A stretch of 64,000 nt of DNA from Bemisia tabaci (lineage: Eukaryota; Arthropoda; Insecta; Hemiptera; Aleyrodidae), in assembly GCF_918797505.1 (NCBI RefSeq), contig NC_092802.1, forward strand, positions 11,737,480-11,801,479, in the 5' to 3' direction. The position numbers and the translations under genes are program-made. Positions 44,201 through 53,200 of the stretch are shown here, piece after piece (within the stretch, counting starts at the first letter, position 1; the number at the start of each line of letters is the position of its first letter). The notes beneath the pieces were generated by a model. It was given only the letters and a program-made list of their open reading frames with translations, was not told the DNA's origin and searched no databases.

Positions 44201-47200
44201 AATAAAAAGGAAAGACAGAAAAAAAGAAGAAATGAGGGAGAGAAGGAGAAAGGACGCTTATATTTGGTACATATTCATGAAAAAATTGACTCAAACTATA
44301 AATATATGTGTTAGATGCTTTAAAATTTCGGAAATTTGCTGGGGTAATCCCTCAACGCCCCCATCCACCCCGTTCGACGTCTTGGGATCCGCCTATGATA
44401 GGAACGCGTATGACAAAATCTATAGCGCATATTTTTCATGCTTCTTAAAAAATGATTAATGTCTTAGTTGTTTAGGGTAATATATTCCTGAGATGTATTC
44501 TATTCTCACAGTTATTAAATAATTAGATGAACGAGCTTCGTTATTTATTTTGATACAAACAAGGCGTAGGAATTCATCCAAATCAGAGGTTGAACCTATC
44601 TCTTAATAGTGAATATCACTCCATCTGGCTGTTTAAAATCCTATTGTAGTATATCTGAAGAGCGGTGTTGTTAATGTATGTATATTCATCAAGATTTAGT
44701 AGATGACTTTCAGAAAAGTTCGGATCAGAAATCCTAAACACATTCAAAATTCATGATAATTCCTTGACATTTTAATTACGGTTCTATTACAAATATATCC
44801 ATTTAAAATTTGACGATCTAATGTTTAATCGTGTAAATTCCTCATAAAATCGGTCATCAAATTATATAATTAGACCTGACTTACCTCCAGTTTGTACTCA
44901 AGATAGGCTGACATGACAAATGCAGCGGCACAAAATGACGCTCCAATCGTTATATACTGCAACGGCCTTTTGATGCCGATTTTTTCCAGTATAGGATTTA
45001 GGAAGAGTCCAAATACTGGAATAAGTAACACCGTAAATAACGGATTCAGCACTTCGATCTGGTCCGGTTTAATTGTAAACCAGTTGAAAACAACACCGTC
45101 CATTTGTGAAGCTTGGAATACCCAAGTGGACCCCTACGGTGAATGAAAACATATTGTTGGTGATGTAAAATTAGCTGTCAAAAGTATTAGTTCAGCAAGG
45201 TATTTCCCCTATTAAAAACTATACCTCGTTTTGAGTTTCGTAAAAAAGAACCATATTCATCCAAGTAGGACAGTTTGCAATAAATTGCAGTTACATCGTA
45301 AAATTATTGATATTTCATCGGAGTGTTGCATGTTGCCTATCTGCTGATAGAAGGAACACTTTTTATTGAAATTTATTGCAATACAATTGAGATAAGTTAC
45401 GAATTTTCAGTGCATTGCGTATCGCTTATCTTGCTGACTTGTGGAGGTCGTTTTGTAATTTGCTCAAAATCGGCATTTATTGACCAAACGATGTAAACAT
45501 ATTGCAATAAATCGAAATTTCATTTAAATATTTTCGCATTGGAAAAAAACACATTGGATCTAGAGTCCAGACTCTTAAAAACATCGACAAGAAAAAATAC
45601 TCTTGATTCAATCAGATTTAAGCTTAAATTAAGAACCAAGCCTCTTACTTTGAGCGGATTTCCTTTTGATTTAAGCTTAATTCTGATTGAATCAGGAGTA
45701 TTTTTTCTTGTCAATGTTTTCAAGAGTCTGGACTCTAGATCCAATGTGTTTTTTTTCCAGTGCGTTACACTGAGCTACACCAGAAGCAACCAGCTGAAAC
45801 TAAGAAAACGAGATTTAAAGCATTCTTTTTTCGTAAAAAATTATGTAAAAAATGAAGCCACCCTATTAAAAAACAAGTCAATCTCAATGAACCCGTTGCA
45901 AATATCACCTGTTGATCAAAAAGAGCGAAGAACAAAGGAACCGGAAGAAACATAGGGAGCACCCCGAGAACTTCTCGCACATCTTTCAAGAGTTGCGGAT
46001 GGAACTTGTCCTGGGCGTATTCCAACCAATGCGCGGGTTCATCTAATGCACGTCTCGGGGACATCTTCCTCCACAAAGCGCACTAGAGCGATTAAAACAT
46101 GACGTTGAATAAATTTATATAAGGCAGTTATTTGATAAAGTCCATACACGAACGAAAATTGGAGAGACGGTCTATTTGTTGGCCAGATTCTAGAATGGAG
46201 GTGTTGCATGTGTGAGGAATGTGCGATTTGACTGTTGATTTATACGTAAAAGTTCGCGAGAAACACGATGGTGCCACTGGTTTTCTCTGAAATCAACTCC
46301 CAAGCTCAAAAAAAGCTCTCAAGTTGAGGCCAAAATGGAGGGAATATCCCGCGCTATCCTGAGAGTCCACATCTACATCAAGACAACCTCTCCATGCAAA
46401 AATAGGGAGCAAATACATTGACAGGGCTGCCACTTTATTTGGGGGCTCCAAAACTGAAAACACGGCAACCCTGTCAATGTATTTGCTCCCTATCTTTGCA
46501 TGGAGAGTGTGTTTTGATGTAGAAGTGGACTCTCGGTATAGCGTGGCATATCCCCTCCATTTTGGCCTCAACTTGAGAGCTTTTTTTGAGCTTGGGAGTT
46601 GATTTCAGAGAACACCAGTGGGACCATCGTGTTTCTCGCGAGCTTCTTCACAGGAATCAATGGTCAAATCGCAAATTCCTCACACAAGCAACAACCCCAT
46701 TCGAGTTCGGAAACCAATTTAGGTCTAATTTTCTGCACAGGAACTACCATGCCATAAAAGGAGGACAAAGTCTGCCATCCACAGCAAAAATTTCGTGCTT
46801 CTAGTCCAAATTTTGTAGGTTTGGGAGGACCGCCATCAATATGGCTCTAACAATTGGATGAATTACAAAGGAGTGATAGTGACTACGTCTAACATTGCTT
46901 AATTTTTTCCTCTGGATTTTTTTTACATGAAAATTATGGAAAATTCATACTCACTAGAATACACTTGAAAGAGTCAGCTAAAATGTTCCCTTCAGGTTTT
47001 TGTAGTTTATACCAAGGTTTCCCGCATATTATCAACACTGAAACAATAATTTTTCCCGATGACACGTATGAATTAAACGAATTCGAGGTTGAAGCTAATT
47101 TGTAGCATGCTGTGGCATGAACATGACAGCAAGACGAGTTAGATTATGGAGAGATTCTCCCAGCGGCTGATGATTTCTTTTATTGATCTAAGTAGAAAGT

Positions 47201-50200
47201 TGAGACCAGAAAGGGTACAAGCTCTCTTGTTTTCTTAGACAAGCAGTAATTCTGTCTATATATTCTTATTTTAATGGCCACGTCTAATCTATTCCAGAGT
47301 AATTGTCACCTCAATATTTCTGATATAACATCCGATGTACTTGCTTCCTATTGAAAACAATAAATAACAAACAAACAACAACAACAACAACAACAACAAC
47401 AATAATAAAAACAACTAGTTCATCAGAATAAATTGCCTCAGGGAAAAAAATTAAATCGATGTGGAATTAACTAACCAAACTATAAAGAATTGGAATGAAC
47501 GCAAGAAGATACTTGTCATATTGCAGTTTCGCATAGTTTAGAATACAACCTGAAGAAAGGCCAACACTGTCACATAAAACTTGGTTACAAGAACTAAATC
47601 ACTTTGAATACACTGAAAATATGTTCGCAAAACGTAACGGGAAAAGTCTTATTGGATAGAAATGTGGCATGGAGAAGTGACTGATTGAGATCAGAAATTC
47701 CCCATTGCGTGAAATGTAATCAAAATATTTATCCAGAAAAAGAGAAGAAAAATTGTCCATAAATTGCTTAAGTTGGCAATTTAAATACAAATAATCCTCC
47801 CTAAATTTTAGGTCAATAGTTAGGGGCTCAGATGATTTGCAAACTAATTTATCTAAATGCAATTTTCTCAGAAGTTGCTACCAGATGAAAATCCTACAGC
47901 CGTATTCAATCAAAGCTTTAGAGCGAGGTAAATTTGTGTTATTCGAACATAGATACAAATTCGTCCTCCCTAATAGATTGTTTGCCTATGCAGCGAAATT
48001 GAAGGCAAACTTCGAATGGATAATCGTTTTAATTAGGTTCACGACATTATTTATCGGTTCAATCCAAGTCTTTGGAACGAGATGGATGCACATTTTACGA
48101 GTAGACTAACTATTCGCGCTTCTATGTAGGTTTTGTTGCCTATGCAGCAATCGAAGGCGACTCTCTTGTAAGCGCTATATAACGGCTAGATATCTTTCGC
48201 TTCTGTCTCTGTACCTTTTAAAACTATCTGTCCAAGTAGGCAACATCTTTTCTATTTTTAGGGGCTACTCGGAGGGTTTTGTTTTCATCAGTCTACTGTA
48301 TGAACAGTTATTATCTTCACCACATAAAGTTTTACTTGCTACTTTTATGCAAAATTTACCAGTGAGTCACTAAAACATAAACGAATTTTGTCTTGATGTC
48401 AATGACGAGTAGAACATGATGCGGACATTAAAAACGCGAAAAAGTAACTCAGAAACTATAAAATACGGTTCAAAGAGTGCAAATTTTCCACAAATTAAAA
48501 ACACCCAGATTTTGAGTCGAACCGAGTGGTGTCATCCGGTACCAATGAGAAGCACGGGTTTCTTTTGGGGAAAAGTCGTAATTATATCTTCAGAAGGATC
48601 AAATCTCATTCATGTTATCAGTGGTATCTAAACAAGCAACAGTTCCACATTGAAATACAATTTTTTCAACAACCAACGGTACAATATTGTAGGAGTGATA
48701 GCAGTGATAGCTATTTGAATACCGTAGTACATAACTTTCCAACATTTCCCCGTCATTCCGGCGCATTTGAAGTTCCGTTGAGACTTTAGACCTTTTAAGG
48801 TGAATCTTCAGCTGTAGTTCCGGAAAAATTTACCACGTCGCTCTGCTAAAATCCAGCTCCGAAATCAGTGATTATTTAAATATCACAATAAATATTCTAA
48901 ATTCTAAGACTCTTAAGCTCTGGCAGCATACGGAATCCTTAGGAACAAACTCGAGCTTTGAAAGTTTAATAATAAAAGCTTTAACTTGATCCCAGTTTCT
49001 CTCATGGGACATCTGTGAGTGCTAGAGAGGTAGCTCACGGTGGGGGACATATCTGCATCTGCTAAAAGCGATCACTCACGATTGGTTGCATCAAGGTCAT
49101 CATGCTTACCCCTACTTTTTTCTGGAATCAAGTTTCAGAGCTTCAGAAATTACTTTTTACGTCTTTTTTAGTGTCAATAGGAAAAAGAATGTTATTGCTA
49201 GAACTTATGACTTTTTGATTTTAACAGAAATTCCTTTAACTTTCATAAAAGCTCAAGGACTCACGTGGAGCTGTACGGACTCTAATAGCGTGCACCAAAA
49301 AATCAAAACACAGCAGCGGTGGCGCTTCCTACGCGAAAAAATTTCTTACTAAGCACCGCTGTAGATTCACCTTACAGGCTGACTTGTGTAGGATTTTGGC
49401 TCCAAACTACGCTGATGTTCACCAGATAGTCTACCCACCTGCGGGGTGATTATTGAAATTGATAGACAAAGCAATAGACAAAGGAGACAAAAGAGATCTT
49501 GAGGGATCCTATTGGTGGAAGCGGGTGGCTGCAATGGACAAAGGACTAGGTGATAGACTAACTGACGACAACCCACGAGAGACCCGATAGTTAGTCCATC
49601 ATTTTATCCCTTTGTCTATAGGAACCACCCATTTCAACCAATAGGGTTGCTTTATACTCCTTATGTCTTCTTTATCTATTGCTTTGTCTATCAATTTCAA
49701 TAATCGGCCCGCTGGTACTTTCATAATATCAAATAAAAAACACAAGCTTTAGTGACCCATTGAACCCTGTATCACCCTTAATTCTCTTATGCGTCAATAG
49801 TTTTACCTCGTTTAAAATGGATCTGAGTACCTGTTCTTGATCTCTTGTTTTTCTACACTGACCTAGACCAAGGAACATGAAAGCTGCGGGGACTGCAAAA
49901 GCAAGAGGATAGCAAGACGATTCCCCAAGACACGTGACGTCCTGTCTAAGGATTGGACCTGCAATTGCAGCCAATAGGGAGCCGATAGTCACACAAAGGT
50001 AGAATATAGAGAAATAGGTTGCCAGCTGTTTCGCCTGCTGTGGTAGGACGAACTGATCACCTCCAAAAACACACATGCATGGCTTCATCAAGCCAGTCCC
50101 GAAAGCCGTCAGAAACAGTCCCAACAATGAAAATTCTCTGGAAAAATACAGAAGTATGATTTAAATCTCATGCTGCAGAGCAGCGGGCTGATTATTGTAA

Positions 50201-53200
50201 TTGATAGACAAAGTGATAGACAAAGAATAAAACATGATAATAAATCGATCCTATTGATGAGAGCTGGTCGCTGCAATGGACATCCCTGCTAAAAATGATG
50301 AGTAGGCTATTCAGAATTCGCCGACTCACATGAGTAGAATTTACTACTTATATGAGTAGAAATCCTACTCATATCACTAGAATATTCTACTCATAAGAGT
50401 AGAAAAGTTCAACTCATATGAATTCAATTTTTTTCATTTTTCAGAAGTGGTGTTTTTGACCAGAAGACACCGACATATGTTGTAAATTTGAAAAATAAGA
50501 ACATTTTATTCTTATAATTTTTTAGTTGCGGTGACTAGTTTCTGAGATATTGAACATGGTAGATTCAACGCTGAACTCATGTGAGTTGAAATCTCTAGTC
50601 ATATGAGTTGGAATCTCTAGTCATATGAGTCGGCGAAAAGTGAGTAGAGAAATTCTGCTCATATGAGTTGAATTCTATTCATATAAGTTGAAATTATATT
50701 CATATGAGTTGAAATTCTATTCATATGAGTTGAAATTCTATTCATATGACTTTGATTTTCTACTCATTTGTACTCATCATTTTTAGCAGGGATAGGAGGT
50801 AACTAACTAACAGAAACCCACGAGAGACACTGCAGTTAGTCCATTAGTCCCTTAGTCTATGATAACCACCCTTTTGAACCAATAGGATCACTCCATATTA
50901 ACTATGTCTTCTTTGTCTATAGCCTTGTCTATGTCTATAGTTTTGTCTATGTCTATCAATTTCAAGAATCAGCCCGCTGGAAGTCCAAAAGGCCTCGAAT
51001 TTGTCCCCCAGACCCCGGTCCCTGAGTTGTCTCTCAAGAAGTCATTTTTTACGACATTCTTGATTTTTTTGATTTGGGGTCAGGACCTTCAAACTCTCCT
51101 CGAACCCATGAAATTTTTTGGACAAATATATTCAAATTCGCATTGTTTTCTTTTTCTCTTGAGAAGATTGTTCAGCATTATTTTCCAAAATGTTAGAGGG
51201 TAAAGATAATTTATTTAAATGAACTTCTTAGAGACGAAAACAGCTCGTTGCGGTATTCCCATAGAGAACAATCAAATATGACGTCATTTTGGAATACAAC
51301 AAAGTGCTGAACTGCTCATGTAGTTGCTGTTGTTCTGCTTCTGCTACGAGCGTCTAGGGCATAGCCCTGTTTGGCAGGCCATCTAGAACCGAGCATATTT
51401 AATCATAAATATCATAAAAACGAAAAATTGGTAAGTATAAAGGACTCTTGCAATTGAAGTCTTTAAATGTGAGAATTATTGCTTTTCAATAAAGTTTGGC
51501 AGTATTCACTCGTAACGCTCTTATCCTTAGGTATATATGGGAATCCAGGTTGTCATTATAAACGCGAAAAATGTACACCTCTTTTTATATGGTGTTACAA
51601 ATTAGGGAGAACTAAGAGGAGGCCTATATTACTCTACTATCTTCTGCGTCTGTTGTTCGGGCCTGCAGAATACCTACCGTGGATTAATGTAACTTGTCCA
51701 CCTACTCTAACTTAATGTAACTTAATGTAACTTACCTGAAGTAATTAGACCATTGAGTAGCTGCAACAGCCATGAGAATGTTCCCCACCACGTGTATAAC
51801 TGACGAGTATAAAATTGTCCTAATGAAAAAAAAAATAAATTCAAATATTTTCTTTAACATTTTGTCTAATTATTGCTATTATGGTTTTTTGTATTTTTTT
51901 TGCAAAAAAAAATCTTCTTTTGCTTCAAATCCACAAGTTTATTAGGCTGAATTTTACTCAAAAGTCAAAGTAAGAATAATCTGTCATTTTTAGAATGCTT
52001 AATTACCAAATACAATTTTGACGTTACTCACCGATATTTTCCAATGTAAGAATCAGCCAAAACGCCTCCGAAAATTGGCAAGAAATAGCAGAGAAACGTG
52101 AAAATATGAAAAATTGAGATGGCATCTTCTTTTGAGTAATGCAGGAAGTTTCGAAGGTAAAGAGCCAAAATAACTGAAACAATGATGTACAAATCTTACC
52201 TAAAATTATGTTCGAGGGCAAATACTAATAGAGAATGCTTATAGTAAGAGCTTTAGTACTGCCTTTCAAGTTTCTCGGTGCAGTTGCTGGAAACCCTTCT
52301 CCTTTTTGATGTGACATAATGTGCCTCTCTACTCTCCAAACCCTTAAGTTAGAAATCCCCCAAAACTCTCGTCGTTAGACTTGATTGCTAACCAGCTAAA
52401 GTGAATTTACAATTATGTAAAATATAGGAATGTTTGTGCCGTCAAAATTTATCTGGTCCCCAGTCATACGGATTTTTTACTTCATTTGTTTATAATTTTG
52501 TTTTTGCTGATGTTTTAAAATCCAACGACTGCAAGACTCACTGAAAATGGTTCGGTTTTTCAATTTTGATTTTATATTCCACTTTATATTTAGTACAGGA
52601 ACTATCCGATTCATGCTTATGTATTGTAGTGAAATATTCCATTGCCGGAATAAAAATGTCAGAATTACTAATTTAAAGATAATGTAATTAACCGGAGCCG
52701 TTTTAAATGTTTTTTTTACTTAAGCTTTTACTTCAAAGTTAAGTATTGTTCTGAAGTGTGAAGTGTGCAAATGATTTCCAACTTTATTGATTTATTGGGT
52801 TTTTACTTTTTACCCAACTGTATTGGGTTTATTGATTTGTGTCAGCATCTCCAAGATGAAAATAATTAATAGAATGGTTAGATGAAATGGTAAAAAACTA
52901 CGACGTTTGTATGCCTGACTCTTATGTATTGGATGGTCACGCAATACGTTGAGTATATAAACAAATACAATTTAGGCTCATGTCTAATCTTGAAATGTAT
53001 TTGGCTCTTTTGTTATTTGTATGCCTGACTCTTATGTATTGAATGGTCACGCAATACGTTGAGTATATAAACAAATACAATTTAAGCTCATGTCCAATCT
53101 TAAAATGTATTTGGCTCTTAAATATTACTTAGAAGTGAGAATCAATTTACCTCGTGCTCCGAAAAACGCGTAACGCTCACACAATTCAGTGGCAAGAATG

